64,000 bases of DNA. Origin: CALUVN01 sp944323595. GTDB taxonomy: Bacteria > Cyanobacteriota > Vampirovibrionia > Gastranaerophilales > Gastranaerophilaceae. Each line of letters starts with the position of its first letter. The stretch's first letter is position 1. Both the position numbers and the translations under genes were made by a program. Below are positions 48,822-57,927 of this stretch, one piece after another. Location of the stretch: positions 1,054,001 to 1,118,000 of the forward strand of contig OZ006972.1 in assembly GCA_963931255.1 (NCBI GenBank), given 5' to 3'. The notes below the pieces were generated by a model. That model was not told the origin of the DNA. It did no database searches and was given only the letters and a program-made list of their open reading frames with translations.

Positions 48822-49005
48822 CTTCAAACCCTCGTATGTTATCAAGCTCTATATTATATCTTTTGCCTTGCTTATCAACACAAGTTGCGTAATCTACCTC
48901 TGCATCGGCAAACTTATTTTTCCAAATACAAATTAGCAAGCCAATTTCTTGTGTCTTTAAATTCAAAACCTTTGTTCCATAAAGTGCATAGTCTTTTTCT
49001 GTCAT
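48805..49005 (-). CDS. Small mobile-element protein, unknown (66 aa)
   Basis: A 66-residue protein with KVLNLKTQEIGLLICIWKNKFADAEVDYATCVDKQGKRYNIELDNIRGFE, which reads like a compact beta-barrel (SH3- or KOW-like) fold. AAGGAAAG precedes the ATG. It follows the 71-aa gene, whose similar content (IRGFENSDNEYYKV) hints at a duplicated module. Function unknown. Confidence 0.5.
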   Translation of the reverse strand: MTEKDYALYGTKVLNLKTQEIGLLICIWKNKFADAEVDYATCVDKQGKRYNIELDNIRGFEDDFEK

Positions 49006-49220
49006 TATTCTTTCCTTTCAAGTATTAAATCTGAATAGATTTTATCAGGCTTTTGTGGGTCTATTAAAAACTCTTTCATAAATACAAATCTTTCTCCGTA
49101 GGCGTTTTCACAAATTACAGTGTCGAAGTTATAGAATCCAATTACTTTGTAATACTCATTATCAGAGTTTTCAAAACCTCTAATCTTTTTTAGTTTGTAT
49201 TTTTTGCCTAATTCAATCAT
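49005..49220 (-). CDS. Small mobile-element protein, unknown (71 aa)
   Basis: A 71-residue, strand-rich protein (MIELGKKYKLKKIRGFENSD..., YYKVIGFYNFDTVICENAYGERFVFMKEFLID). Its start codon is inside an 8-bp perfect hairpin (49217-49242) with the ribosome site GAGG in the loop. A 13-base word (GAGTGATGAATGT) just upstream also precedes the transposase gene. Such a layout implies shared control. No family recognised. Confidence 0.55.
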   Translation of the reverse strand: MIELGKKYKLKKIRGFENSDNEYYKVIGFYNFDTVICENAYGERFVFMKEFLIDPQKPDKIYSDLILERKE

Positions 49221-49242
49221 TGCTACCTCTTATCAGCAATGA
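49217..49242 (-). promoter_or_regulatory. Start-codon hairpin of the 71-aa gene
   Basis: TCATTGCT and AGCAATGA pair perfectly around GATAAGAGGT. The ATG is in the 3' arm and the ribosome site in the loop, so the stem would limit translation unless opened. Confidence 0.65.
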
Positions 49243-49254
49243 CATTCATCACTC
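49242..49254 (-). promoter_or_regulatory. Shared leader word GAGTGATGAATGT (copy 2)
   Basis: Identical 13 bases occur at 42993-43005 upstream of the transposase (plus strand), and a close copy AAGTGATGAATAC at 49618-49606 precedes the 74-aa gene. A common operator or RNA element is likely. Confidence 0.6.
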
Positions 49255-49359
49255 TTAATGAGTAAAATATCAAGCAAACTCTCTCAAAACGTATCATTCA
49301 GACACAATTTATTTTTTGAACACTGTTTGAACGGTATTAAAACAAGTTTTAAATACCAT

Positions 49360-49584
49360 CTAAAAATTTTTGTTGTCAGGATAATTTATAAAATAAGCGT
49401 TTACTGTATCAGAATCTCGTCTTAAATTTTCAACGACTGGAGTAAGATTATACAACTCTTCAATCTCTTGTTGAGTCCTGCAAAAATAATCAATTACAAC
49501 AACTGTGTTATAAATCCGCTCAGCTAATTTTTCTAACTTCCTAAAATCTTTTTGTTTAATCTTGTATTTCTTATTTTTACTCAT
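49360..49584 (-). CDS. Small mobile-element protein, unknown (74 aa)
   Basis: A 74-residue, mostly helical, basic protein (SKNKKYKIKQKDFRKLEKLAERIYNTVVVIDYFC, QQEIEELYNLTPVVENLRRDSDTVNAYF). AGGAGG lies just before the ATG and, with the ATG, in the 3' arm of a 9-bp bulged hairpin (49583-49610: ATACGA-CA-CCT with AGGTCGTAT). It heads the leftward small-gene cluster. Function unknown; helical pattern of the end resembles small phage regulators. Confidence 0.5.
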   Translation of the reverse strand: MSKNKKYKIKQKDFRKLEKLAERIYNTVVVIDYFCRTQQEIEELYNLTPVVENLRRDSDTVNAYFINYPDNKNF

Positions 49585-49640
49585 ACGACCTCCTTTTCAG
49601 GTGTCGTATTCATCACTTAAAAGTTTGCTAAAGTCAAACT

Positions 49641-52600
49641 TTATGCAACATCATAAATATTGTCTTTGTAATTGTTATAGTGATCATAAAAGTGGTTGTA
49701 TAAATAATTACATTTTTTCTGGAATAAATCTTTATCATATATTTCAGGTAATATCTCATCACAAATTGTTTCGATTGCTTCTTTTACTTTAGCTCTTGTT
49801 GATTGTTTTTTGCGCCAATCCAAAACTAATTTTTCTTTTTTTATTACTTTTACCAATTTTTGTGCTGCTAATTTAACAGTCTCAAATTCTTTTTTGGAAA
49901 GCTTTGGCTCAGGTTTTGTTAAAATATCTAAAATTGCGAGTTCTTCTTCTGATAAATTTTCATCCAAATGGCGTTTTTCTTCTTCTGTTAGCTGGTTAGT
50001 TAAAGCAACGAGCTGTACATACATTTGTTCCATAGTTAACTTACCATTATTATAATCTTCAATAATTTGTTCAAATTTCTCTTGAAAATGCTTTCTCATA
50101 TCATTTAGTTTCAACATCGAAGATAATTTAGAACTTATAGATGCTTTTAATTTTTCTAATAATGCAAGTTTTTTCTCTTTTAGAATTCGTCTTTGAAGTT
50201 CTTCAAAATTAATTTTACTTAAATCTAATTTTTCTCCAGAATTAATTTTATAAGATGCTAGTTTTATTGATTCATTTAACAACTCTTCTACTTGCAGTGC
50301 AAGTCTTTTTACTTCTGTTTTGTCTACATATTCTACTAAAGCTTCTTTTATTTTTGAATAAATCACTGAAGACACAAAAACTAATTTGGCATATCTTCTT
50401 GCTTCTGAATCTGGTAATATAGCCTTGAATAACATTTTTAAATTTTGTGTATATTTTAAGAAATCTTCTTTTGTTTTTTGATTCTCCAATAATTTACTTA
50501 CAGCTTCTTCTGTATTTTTAATACATTCTAATGCTCTTGTATCAAATATTTTATCCACATTAATTCCCTTAGAATCAAGTAAATTCTTCATCTTTTTCGA
50601 TTCATTTTCAAGAAGCTCAATTAATTTTGTCTTAGTTTCTGCCGGATCTTCATCATTATCTGCAGGTTCTGTTGGCTCACCATAAATCGCCAAAGCTTTT
50701 TGCAATGCTTTGAATATCCCAATGTAATCAACAATTAGACCATTAAACTTTCCTTCTGATACTCTATTAGCTCTGGCAATTGTTTGCATTAAAGTATGTT
50801 CTTTTAAAATTTTATCAAGATACAATGTCGAAATAGTAGGACAATCAAAACCCGTAACCCACATTGCACAAACAAAAACTAGGCGTAGCGGATGTTTTTC
50901 ATTTTTAAAGTTTGTTGCTAAATCCTCATTTTTCATTCTTGTTCTGTGAGGAGTAATATCAACGCCTTTTTGTTTTAATTGTTCAATTTCATTTTGTGAA
51001 GGGGACACAACGACAGCCATATCGGTTTCTTCCATATAATCGATATCTTTTTTGATAATTTCTTTAAGATCATCATTTGCTGTTTTAAGTTTATTTTTTA
51101 GTTTTTGTATATATTTTCCCCATTCATTTTTGACTTTATTATACATTTTGACCGCAGTTGCTTTATCGATTGCAACATACATAGCTTTTCCCATAAAACC
51201 GCGGTTCATAAAATGTTCAACAACATCTTTTGCAATTGCATCAAGCCTATCTTCCCTTGTAATTACCTGATACATATTTACATATTCTTTTTCAAACTGT
51301 TCCTCTTGTTCGGGAGTAAAATCTGCAGAATCAATGATATTTTGTAAATCCTCTTCTAATTCATCATTTGTAAGCTGCATTCGGGGAATTCGAGCTTCAT
51401 AATACAATGGAACAGTTGCATGATCTTCAATAGATTGTTTGAAAGTGTATTTACTAACATAATCACCAAATACAAGTTTAGTTTTTTCATCATCCTTCAT
51501 TAATGGAGTGCCTGTAAATGCTATAAATTTTGCATTTGGCAAGGCTTCTCGCATGTTCATAGCGAGCGTTCCATACTGAGTTCGGTGGGCTTCATCAGTA
51601 ATTACAATAATATCATCTCTATCAGAAATTTTTTCAAAACTTTGTCCTTTTTCTTCAGTACCAAATTTTTGAATCATAGTAAACACTGTTCTATGATCTT
51701 CTCTTAAAAGTTGTTTTAAATGTTCTCTTGTTGTAGCTTGAACATTTTGTTCTGTCACAGCTCCTGTTGAAACAAAGTTTTTATATATTTGATCATCTAA
51801 GTCTGTTCTATCTGTAACGATTAGAAATGTCCAATTTCCTTTGACTTTTCTCAGTATTTTTTGAACAAAAAATATCATTGAAAAACTTTTACCACTACCT
51901 TGGGTATGCCAAAAAACTCCTAATTTCCCATCTTTATTGCTTTCAAAATTCTCTATAGCAGTATTAACACCCAAAAATTGGTGATTTTTTGCGCAAATTT
52001 TTATTGTTCCGCCCTTTATTTCTTGATATAGTGTATAATTTTCAATAATATCGAGTAGATTATCTGGAGAACACATTCCTTTCAATAAAATATCAGCAGA
52101 AATTATACCCTTTTCATTTTCATTACTTATTTTCTTCCAATCTGAAAAATGTTCCCATTTAGAAGTAATAGTTCCGAATTTAGCATCTGTTCCATTAGAT
52201 ACCACAATAAAAGCGTTATACCAGAATACTTGCGGAATTTCTTTTTTATAATGAGTGATGTTATTATAAAAAGCATTTTCTATGTGTTTATGAGTTGCTT
52301 TTAATTCAATGAATACAAGAGGTAAACCGTTTACAAATAAAATCAAATCAGCTCTACAATTGTATCTTTCTCCTGAGATCTTAAACTGCCTAACGAGTAA
52401 AAAATCATTTTCTTTAGGTCTATTAAAGTCAATAACTTTCACAATATCACTGGAATCAATTCCGTTGTTATCTTTAAATTGAACTTTAACCCCATCTTTA
52501 ATAATTTTATAAATAAACTGGTTAGCACCAATTTCTGTTTTATTTGATAAATTTTGAGTTAATTCATAAAACGCATTATCAATAGCCTCTTGAGGTAAAT

Positions 52601-52790
52601 CAGGATTTAATTTTTCCAATGCATTTCTTAGGTTTTTAGATAAAATAACTTCTTCTGTTGTTTGTCTCCCAAAAGTAGAATCATCAGAACCAACGATTTC
52701 ATAGGTTGCGTCAAAAAGTTCAAACCCTAGTGAATCTTTACATTCCTGCATTAAGTCTTTTTCAAATGCTTCTTCTGATAATTTATGCAT
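49641..52790 (-). CDS. hsdR: Type I restriction enzyme R subunit
   Basis: A 1049-residue HsdR. The N-terminal nuclease domain has CRADLILFVNGLPLVFIELKAT (Asp148, Glu162-x-Lys164). Two RecA-like helicase domains follow with Walker A FWHTQGSGKSFSMIF, DEAH box VITDEAHRTQYG, motif III FIAFTGTPL and motif VI QTIARANRVSEGK. The C-terminal 300 residues are the helical assembly region. It translocates and cuts DNA lacking the HsdMS modification. The ATG at 52790 follows GGAGAATATGA. It is last in the operon, separated from hsdS by three other genes. Confidence 0.95.
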   Translation of the reverse strand: MHKLSEEAFEKDLMQECKDSLGFELFDATYEIVGSDDSTFGRQTTEEVILSKNLRNALEKLNPDLPQEAIDNAFYELTQNLSNKTEIGANQFIYKIIKDGVKVQFKDNNGIDSSDIVKVIDFNRPKENDFLLVRQFKISGERYNCRADLILFVNGLPLVFIELKATHKHIENAFYNNITHYKKEIPQVFWYNAFIVVSNGTDAKFGTITSKWEHFSDWKKISNENEKGIISADILLKGMCSPDNLLDIIENYTLYQEIKGGTIKICAKNHQFLGVNTAIENFESNKDGKLGVFWHTQGSGKSFSMIFFVQKILRKVKGNWTFLIVTDRTDLDDQIYKNFVSTGAVTEQNVQATTREHLKQLLREDHRTVFTMIQKFGTEEKGQSFEKISDRDDIIVITDEAHRTQYGTLAMNMREALPNAKFIAFTGTPLMKDDEKTKLVFGDYVSKYTFKQSIEDHATVPLYYEARIPRMQLTNDELEEDLQNIIDSADFTPEQEEQFEKEYVNMYQVITREDRLDAIAKDVVEHFMNRGFMGKAMYVAIDKATAVKMYNKVKNEWGKYIQKLKNKLKTANDDLKEIIKKDIDYMEETDMAVVVSPSQNEIEQLKQKGVDITPHRTRMKNEDLATNFKNEKHPLRLVFVCAMWVTGFDCPTISTLYLDKILKEHTLMQTIARANRVSEGKFNGLIVDYIGIFKALQKALAIYGEPTEPADNDEDPAETKTKLIELLENESKKMKNLLDSKGINVDKIFDTRALECIKNTEEAVSKLLENQKTKEDFLKYTQNLKMLFKAILPDSEARRYAKLVFVSSVIYSKIKEALVEYVDKTEVKRLALQVEELLNESIKLASYKINSGEKLDLSKINFEELQRRILKEKKLALLEKLKASISSKLSSMLKLNDMRKHFQEKFEQIIEDYNNGKLTMEQMYVQLVALTNQLTEEEKRHLDENLSEEELAILDILTKPEPKLSKKEFETVKLAAQKLVKVIKKEKLVLDWRKKQSTRAKVKEAIETICDEILPEIYDKDLFQKKCNYLYNHFYDHYNNYKDNIYDVA

Positions 52791-52841
52791 TCATATTCTC
52801 CAAATTCAGACTAACATAAATTTTGTTAATAAACAATATTA

Positions 52842-54071
52842 CTAATCTCCATCAGGAATGCAAAAAGCCATAAACGTAATATAAAAATGTTTTTCTTCAT
52901 CATTTTGGTTTTTAAATTCACATCTAAATGCAGAAGAATCTTTTGGAGGTGTATAAGAATCAATAAATTTTATAAAATTTGGATATTCAGTTACAGTTTC
53001 TTTCATTTGCTGGAAAACTTCTGTAAAATTTTTATTTTTCACAAACATGAATATCGCAGTTTTTGTATCTCGATAAGTTACATATCCTAATAATTGGTCA
53101 ATTGTAGATAAATAGCCCTTTTTACCTTTCCAAAATTTGCACTCAGCAATAAAAACATTTTGGTTATCATTTCTTATCAAAATATCTGTTTTTCCATTAG
53201 AATTAAATGTTTCACCAGTAGCTTGTCCCTGATAATGACCATTTAACTGAACAAGGAAATGAGTTCTTAAAGCTTCTTCATCCATTTGAGCAAAAGATTT
53301 TGGACTTCGTTCCATTACTAATGACATATCTGAACAGATTTTTAATATATGATTATATTCTTCATCTTCTAAAACCGGTTCTGGAATTAACTTTTTTGAT
53401 TCTGGTCTTATTATTTCTATTTTTCTAACAACATTTGGGATTTTATATGTTTCTGGAATGTGTTCATTTGTTTTTAATTCATATTTAATTCCTTTTACAA
53501 AACTGTTTATTTTGTTATATTTGTCAATTTTATAATCTATTGCAGCTTTCGCGATTGTTTTAATAGAACTATTAAAAGCATTTAAATCTTTTTCTACGAA
53601 ACTTAAATATTTTTTTATAATATTAATTTCGTCTTGAATTCTTTGGTTTATATCAGTTTCTTCAAGCTCATATATCGCAAGTGGAAAAGAGAGAGTTACT
53701 TGATGATTAGAAACGTCACCTATAGGATGCCTAGATGAAAAAGTATTTGCTCTAGCTAAAAATAAATCCGGATCACCAGTAAAAGGGATTGTAACTTTTA
53801 TAATAATTCCGTCAACATATCCTGTTTCAGAAAAATAACGATTATATTTTTCTATTCTAGCTTCTTTCTTTTCAATACTAATTTTCTCTTCATTTAATAT
53901 TGGACATTCGATATTAAATGAAGCTTGAATATAAGATAAGTAATCATCTTGATTAACATTTGCGATATATTCATTAGATTCAGATTGTATTTTTTCTTGA
54001 ATACTTTGTTTAGATTTTTCTAAAATTTGGTTTAAGTCGTAATTACAAAATAAATACCCATGATTATTCAT
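52842..54071 (-). CDS. PD-(D/E)XK endonuclease-like protein inserted in the type I RM operon
   Basis: A 409-residue protein. The C-terminal part (about 255-400) has EEALRTHFLVQLNGHYQGQATGETFNSNGKTDILIRNDNQNVFIAECKFWKGKKGYLSTIDQLLGYVTYRDTKTAIFMFVKN. This is a PD-(D/E)XK core: Asp in GKTDILI and Glu-x-Lys in AECKFWKG, a family often found as a passenger in type I RM loci. The N-terminal 240 residues (many charged helices, YVDGIIIKVTIPFTGDPDLFLARA) are unassigned. It sits 51 bp upstream of hsdR. TATTAT lies 6 bp before its ATG, so it may have its own leaderless promoter. It is probably a second nuclease that backs up or replaces restriction. Confidence 0.7.
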   Translation of the reverse strand: MNNHGYLFCNYDLNQILEKSKQSIQEKIQSESNEYIANVNQDDYLSYIQASFNIECPILNEEKISIEKKEARIEKYNRYFSETGYVDGIIIKVTIPFTGDPDLFLARANTFSSRHPIGDVSNHQVTLSFPLAIYELEETDINQRIQDEINIIKKYLSFVEKDLNAFNSSIKTIAKAAIDYKIDKYNKINSFVKGIKYELKTNEHIPETYKIPNVVRKIEIIRPESKKLIPEPVLEDEEYNHILKICSDMSLVMERSPKSFAQMDEEALRTHFLVQLNGHYQGQATGETFNSNGKTDILIRNDNQNVFIAECKFWKGKKGYLSTIDQLLGYVTYRDTKTAIFMFVKNKNFTEVFQQMKETVTEYPNFIKFIDSYTPPKDSSAFRCEFKNQNDEEKHFYITFMAFCIPDGD

Positions 54072-54199
54072 AATTCAATAATACTATAAATATATTAGTA
54101 AATATTTAAACAGATATTTCAGAAAATGCATAATTTGTATTTATAACTTAAAAAGAATAATTAGTATAAAACAATATTTATCTAGATAAAATTATTCAA

Positions 54200-54496
54200 T
54201 TATAACCGTTTTGCCAAATCAATTAAAAACTCTATATTTCTTTTTAATTGATCATAGCATGACAAATAACAATTTGAAATACAAAATCTATTATATAAAT
54301 CAATATAATTAGTTTTTGTATTATTAGAAACAATATTTAAAATAGAAATAATATAATTTTGATAAGCATTCAATAAAGCATAATCAATTTCACGATTCAT
54401 TAGTTCAATACCTTTATTGGCTGCATCTGTTATTAATTTTACATTTTGAATATTTGTTTTTTGAGTATTAAATATTTGATATATTGGGTTATTCAT
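54200..54496 (-). CDS. Small helical protein in the RM operon, unknown
   Basis: A 98-residue all-helical protein (YQIFNTQKTNIQNVKLITDAANKGIELMNREIDYALLNAYQNYIISILNIVSNNTKT, YDQLKRNIEFLIDLAKRL). Its start overlaps the end of the 156-aa membrane protein by 8 bp, so they are coupled and likely partners. No family recognised. A phasin-like helical bundle is the nearest resemblance. Confidence 0.5.
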   Translation of the reverse strand: MNNPIYQIFNTQKTNIQNVKLITDAANKGIELMNREIDYALLNAYQNYIISILNIVSNNTKTNYIDLYNRFCISNCYLSCYDQLKRNIEFLIDLAKRL

Positions 54497-54959
54497 TTTT
54501 AACCCCCTTTTCTTGCAATATTTTTGCTATTTGTTTTTTGTATTCTTCTTGGTTAACTTGAATATTCAAATTCACATTGTTTTGAATAGGAGTCTTATCT
54601 TCAATTTTAGTTAGATTTTCTTCTGCCAATTTCTTTGTAGGGCAAAGTGGGTTATTAATTTTTCCTTCGAAATTAAAAATTTTAAAATTTGAAATATACG
54701 GCAAAAGGGCAAGAATAAGCAAAAAGCAAAACAATATAAAATTACATTCATAAGGCTTTGCTGCAACAATCACAGCCCAATTTTTACAGCAATAATACAT
54801 TGTTGTTGAAAACACAAATATAAACCAAATGGTATGTATATATTTTTCAAAAAATTTCATTATAATATTTCTTTTTACAATAAATAATAACACTGCAATT
54901 GTACCTGCAAAAACGACCAAATGCTGAAAACTTAAGAAAAAATTAATTATTGAAAACAA
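54489..54959 (-). CDS. Membrane protein in the RM operon, unknown
   Basis: Up to 156 residues from a TTG at 54959; a shorter form from the ATG at 54860 (MKFFEKY) is possible. Three membrane segments: FQHLVVFAGTIAVLLFIV, IHTIWFIFVFSTTMYYC and ECNFILFCFLLILALLPYI. A cytoplasmic tail of 60 residues follows (PTKKLAEENLTKIEDKTPIQNNVNLNIQVNQEEYKKQIAKILQEKGVK). It starts 8 bp after hsdS. A membrane protein paired with a small helical protein inside an RM operon suggests an add-on defense or abortive-infection pair, but this is speculation. Confidence 0.5.
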   Translation of the reverse strand: MFSIINFFLSFQHLVVFAGTIAVLLFIVKRNIIMKFFEKYIHTIWFIFVFSTTMYYCCKNWAVIVAAKPYECNFILFCFLLILALLPYISNFKIFNFEGKINNPLCPTKKLAEENLTKIEDKTPIQNNVNLNIQVNQEEYKKQIAKILQEKGVKNE

Positions 54960-54967
54960 CAGCTCTT

Positions 54968-56206
54968 TTACAACACCTCCATATTTTCAACGTTAATTTC
55001 GCCGGAGATTAGGCGAGGAAGCAATATATCACGTGTTTGTTTTAAGTTTTCGTTTTTATTTTTCAGAATTTGCGCTTCTTTTAAATTAGGATTAATAAAA
55101 TTTTCAAAAGCAGAAATTATTTCAGCTTTTGGCACTAAAATTTCAATATTTTCAATTTGAGATGCACTTATATTAGGTTGTGCAGCACCAGATGCAATAT
55201 TATTGATTTGAATATTAAATTTTTCAGTTTGTGTATATATTGCTAAATATTGATTATTAATAATAAAATCTTTGTTGGGAATAAATTTAGCAACACGTTG
55301 ATTTAAATAATAAACTTGTTTTGTTTGTGGCATAATTCCAACTTTACCTACTTGAGCACCTGTCATGGCAATCAATATATCCCCTGCATTCAACTTAAAG
55401 TCAGAAGCTTTTTGTGCTAATTTTTCATCGATGTATTGACACATATTTGTATCAATATTCCCAGCTTGTATATTTTTTATTTTTATAATTCCAAACTTTC
55501 CATTTTCTTTTAAATCTTTACTTTTAAAAGCATATCCCCCTTTTACATCATTTATATCTTTTATAATGCCAACCTCCCAATCGTTTGGGATTTTGCCTAG
55601 AGGGGAATCTTTGAATGTTGTTGTTTCGTGTCCGGGGAATTTGAAATCTACAAACCACTCTTTATATATCTTCTGTGCCATCTCCTCTAATATCTTTATA
55701 CGTCTGTTGTTATTCTCTATCAAATCATCATAGTTTGACAAAATTCTTGCTATTTTTTGTTGGATTTTTATGTCTATATCGTTAAGTTCTAATTTTGTTA
55801 ACTGTTCAAGTCTAATTCCTTTTACAGTTGTACCTGACCCCATAGACTCAATCAACGCTGCATTAAATTTTAACCAATATAATAAGTATTTATTATTTAG
55901 TTTATCTTTTTTAGGAATCAACGCTTTTAAATCTTGATTTATAGCTGTATCTATTTTGTTAATCACACATCTCCCCAACCCCATCCTTGTTGGTATTATT
56001 ACATTTCCCTTTGGAATTAAATTTGATGAACTTTTTGCCAATCCTTCTTTTGTTATTGAATCTTGAGTATATGATAAATATACCTGATTTTCACCAATAT
56101 CCTTAACACTTGCCCAAGGGATATTTCCATTCCAATATTTATTTTCATTTTTAGATGGAGTGCCTCCACCTATTATTTTCTCTAATAATTCAACCAGTTT
56201 TGCCAT
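54968..56206 (-). CDS. hsdS: Type I restriction-modification specificity subunit
   Basis: From ATG 56206 (1 bp after the hsdM stop) 412 residues. Two target-recognition halves: TRD1 in 1-140 (GGGTPSKNENKYWNGNIPWASVKDI) and TRD2 in about 205-350 (GGYAFKSKDLKENGKFGIIKIKNI), each followed by a conserved helix (IARILSNYDDLIENNNRRIKILEEMAQKIYKEWFVDFKFPG; ENFINPNLKEAQILKNKNENLKQTRDILLPRLISGEI). It decides the bipartite DNA target of the HsdM/HsdR complex. The target cannot be read from sequence. No second hsdS or recombinase for shuffling is near. Confidence 0.93.
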   Translation of the reverse strand: MAKLVELLEKIIGGGTPSKNENKYWNGNIPWASVKDIGENQVYLSYTQDSITKEGLAKSSSNLIPKGNVIIPTRMGLGRCVINKIDTAINQDLKALIPKKDKLNNKYLLYWLKFNAALIESMGSGTTVKGIRLEQLTKLELNDIDIKIQQKIARILSNYDDLIENNNRRIKILEEMAQKIYKEWFVDFKFPGHETTTFKDSPLGKIPNDWEVGIIKDINDVKGGYAFKSKDLKENGKFGIIKIKNIQAGNIDTNMCQYIDEKLAQKASDFKLNAGDILIAMTGAQVGKVGIMPQTKQVYYLNQRVAKFIPNKDFIINNQYLAIYTQTEKFNIQINNIASGAAQPNISASQIENIEILVPKAEIISAFENFINPNLKEAQILKNKNENLKQTRDILLPRLISGEINVENMEVL

Positions 56207-56207
56207 C

Positions 56208-57794
56208 TTACACACCTAATAGCTGTCTTATATTATGTGCAATCTTTTCTTCAAGGTCTTTGGATTCTGCATTTAGTTTTTCAAGTTCGGAATTCAATTC
56301 TTGGAGTTTTTCTTCAAAGACGTAGTCCTCTTCTTCTACTTCTTTTACTCCGACATAACGTCCTGCATTCAAGCTCCAGCCTTGTTTTTCTATATCTTCT
56401 ATCGTCGCAACTTTGCACAGCCCTTTTACATCTTGATATTTTTCATCAGGAAAATGTTCAAGGGTCAGTTTTTTACTGCCCCATTTATATTCAGGTGCTT
56501 CTCCTCTATATAACTTGACAATATTTGTAATAAATTCTATTTGTTCATCGGTAAATTCTCTATGAGCTCTATCTATTTGAGTATAAATTTCTCTTACATC
56601 TAAGAAAAGTACTTTATCTTTTCTATCGGTATTTTTCTTTCCTTTATCCAAAAACCAAAGGGTACAAGGTAAAGTTACGTTATGAAACATATTTGAACCA
56701 ACTGACACCATTACATCAACGGCATTGTCTTTGATAATTTTTTCTCTTATAGTCTGTTCTGTTTGTCTTGCATCACTTGCAGAATTTGGCATTACGAATC
56801 CTGCACGAGAGTTTTCTCCATTCTCAGGAGTCTTTAGTGCAGAGTAAAACATTTGAATCCACAAGTAGTTTGCGTTATCGGCTTTTGGTAATCCGAATGG
56901 GAATCTTTTATCGCCTTTCAATCTCTCTTTATCTACCCCATCAACGTTAAATGGAGGATTTGCTAGAACAAAGTTATATTTACCTACTGAGTTAAAAACA
57001 TCTTCATAAAAACTATTTGCTTGTTTAACATCACCTTCAAGACCGTGGACTGCAAGGTTCATTTTACACCATCTAACAGTTTCTTCTGTTTTTTCTTGAC
57101 CTTCAACAGTTATCAAATCGTTAACAGATTTATCAGAGTCTTTATTTTCTCTTTTGGCAAACTCTGCAGTTTGAACAAACATACCGCCCGAACCACATGC
57201 TGGGTCATAAACATTACCATGAAATGGCTTCATAATTTCAACAAGTAGTTTTACCAAACATGTAGGGGTATAGAATTCTCCACCTTTTTGTCCTTCTGAG
57301 CTTGCAAATTTACCTAAGAAGAATTCATAAACCTTACCAAAGATATCACCATTGTTGCGGTCAAACTCAACATCATTAAAGATTTTCATTGTTGAAACTA
57401 ATAAGTCATCAGGAATTCTTAAATAATTTTTAGGCAAAACTCCTTTAAGAATGGAGTTTTCGTCTTCCATTAATGACATAGCTTCGTTTAATGCACTACC
57501 TGCACTTTCACCTTCAGGAAGATTTAAAAGATATTTATAAGAGGCTTTTTCAGGGACAAATAAAACTCCTCTTGCTTGATAAGCATTTTTCTCATCAAAC
57601 GCTCTACGAGAGGCGGTAGATTTTAATTTTTCTATCTCAGGTTTTGCTTTTTGAAAACGATAATCTGCAAAACGCAAGAATATCAATCCTAATACAGGAG
57701 TAGAAAACTCATTATATTTCAAACTAGAATTAGCACGTAAATCATCAGCTGTTTTCCATAGCTTATTTTCAAATTCTTTTAAATTAAAACCCAT
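56208..57794 (-). CDS. hsdM: Type I restriction-modification DNA adenine methyltransferase
   Basis: From ATG 57794 (GAGGTATAGT upstream) 528 residues. The N-terminal helical domain (LWKTADDLRANSSLKYNEFSTPVLGLIFLRFADYRF) is HsdM_N. The methyltransferase domain has VYDPACGSGGMFV (SAM motif I, Asp197), GKVYEFFLGKFASSEGQKGGEFYTP and the catalytic NPPF (279-282) of N6-adenine enzymes. A C-terminal coiled coil (VEEEDYVFEEKLQELNSELEKLNAESKDLEEKI) contacts HsdS. It protects host DNA. It is the first gene of the operon and divergent from the KAP-nuclease gene. Confidence 0.95.
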   Translation of the reverse strand: MGFNLKEFENKLWKTADDLRANSSLKYNEFSTPVLGLIFLRFADYRFQKAKPEIEKLKSTASRRAFDEKNAYQARGVLFVPEKASYKYLLNLPEGESAGSALNEAMSLMEDENSILKGVLPKNYLRIPDDLLVSTMKIFNDVEFDRNNGDIFGKVYEFFLGKFASSEGQKGGEFYTPTCLVKLLVEIMKPFHGNVYDPACGSGGMFVQTAEFAKRENKDSDKSVNDLITVEGQEKTEETVRWCKMNLAVHGLEGDVKQANSFYEDVFNSVGKYNFVLANPPFNVDGVDKERLKGDKRFPFGLPKADNANYLWIQMFYSALKTPENGENSRAGFVMPNSASDARQTEQTIREKIIKDNAVDVMVSVGSNMFHNVTLPCTLWFLDKGKKNTDRKDKVLFLDVREIYTQIDRAHREFTDEQIEFITNIVKLYRGEAPEYKWGSKKLTLEHFPDEKYQDVKGLCKVATIEDIEKQGWSLNAGRYVGVKEVEEEDYVFEEKLQELNSELEKLNAESKDLEEKIAHNIRQLLGV

Positions 57795-57927
57795 ACTATA
57801 CCTCATTTTATATTAAATATATTAAGAAATGTTAAGTATGTAAATACACCGACCATTGTATTAATTTAATAAATATATATTTATATCCCAAATATACAAT
57901 TATATATTTTTTTATTAAAATTAAACT

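Noticed and set aside
49221..49640. Right end of the Mu-like element near 49260-49640
   Set aside because: TCTCAAAACG near 49287 resembles words at the left end, but no copy of the 45-bp repeat or its reverse was found, so the end is not defined.
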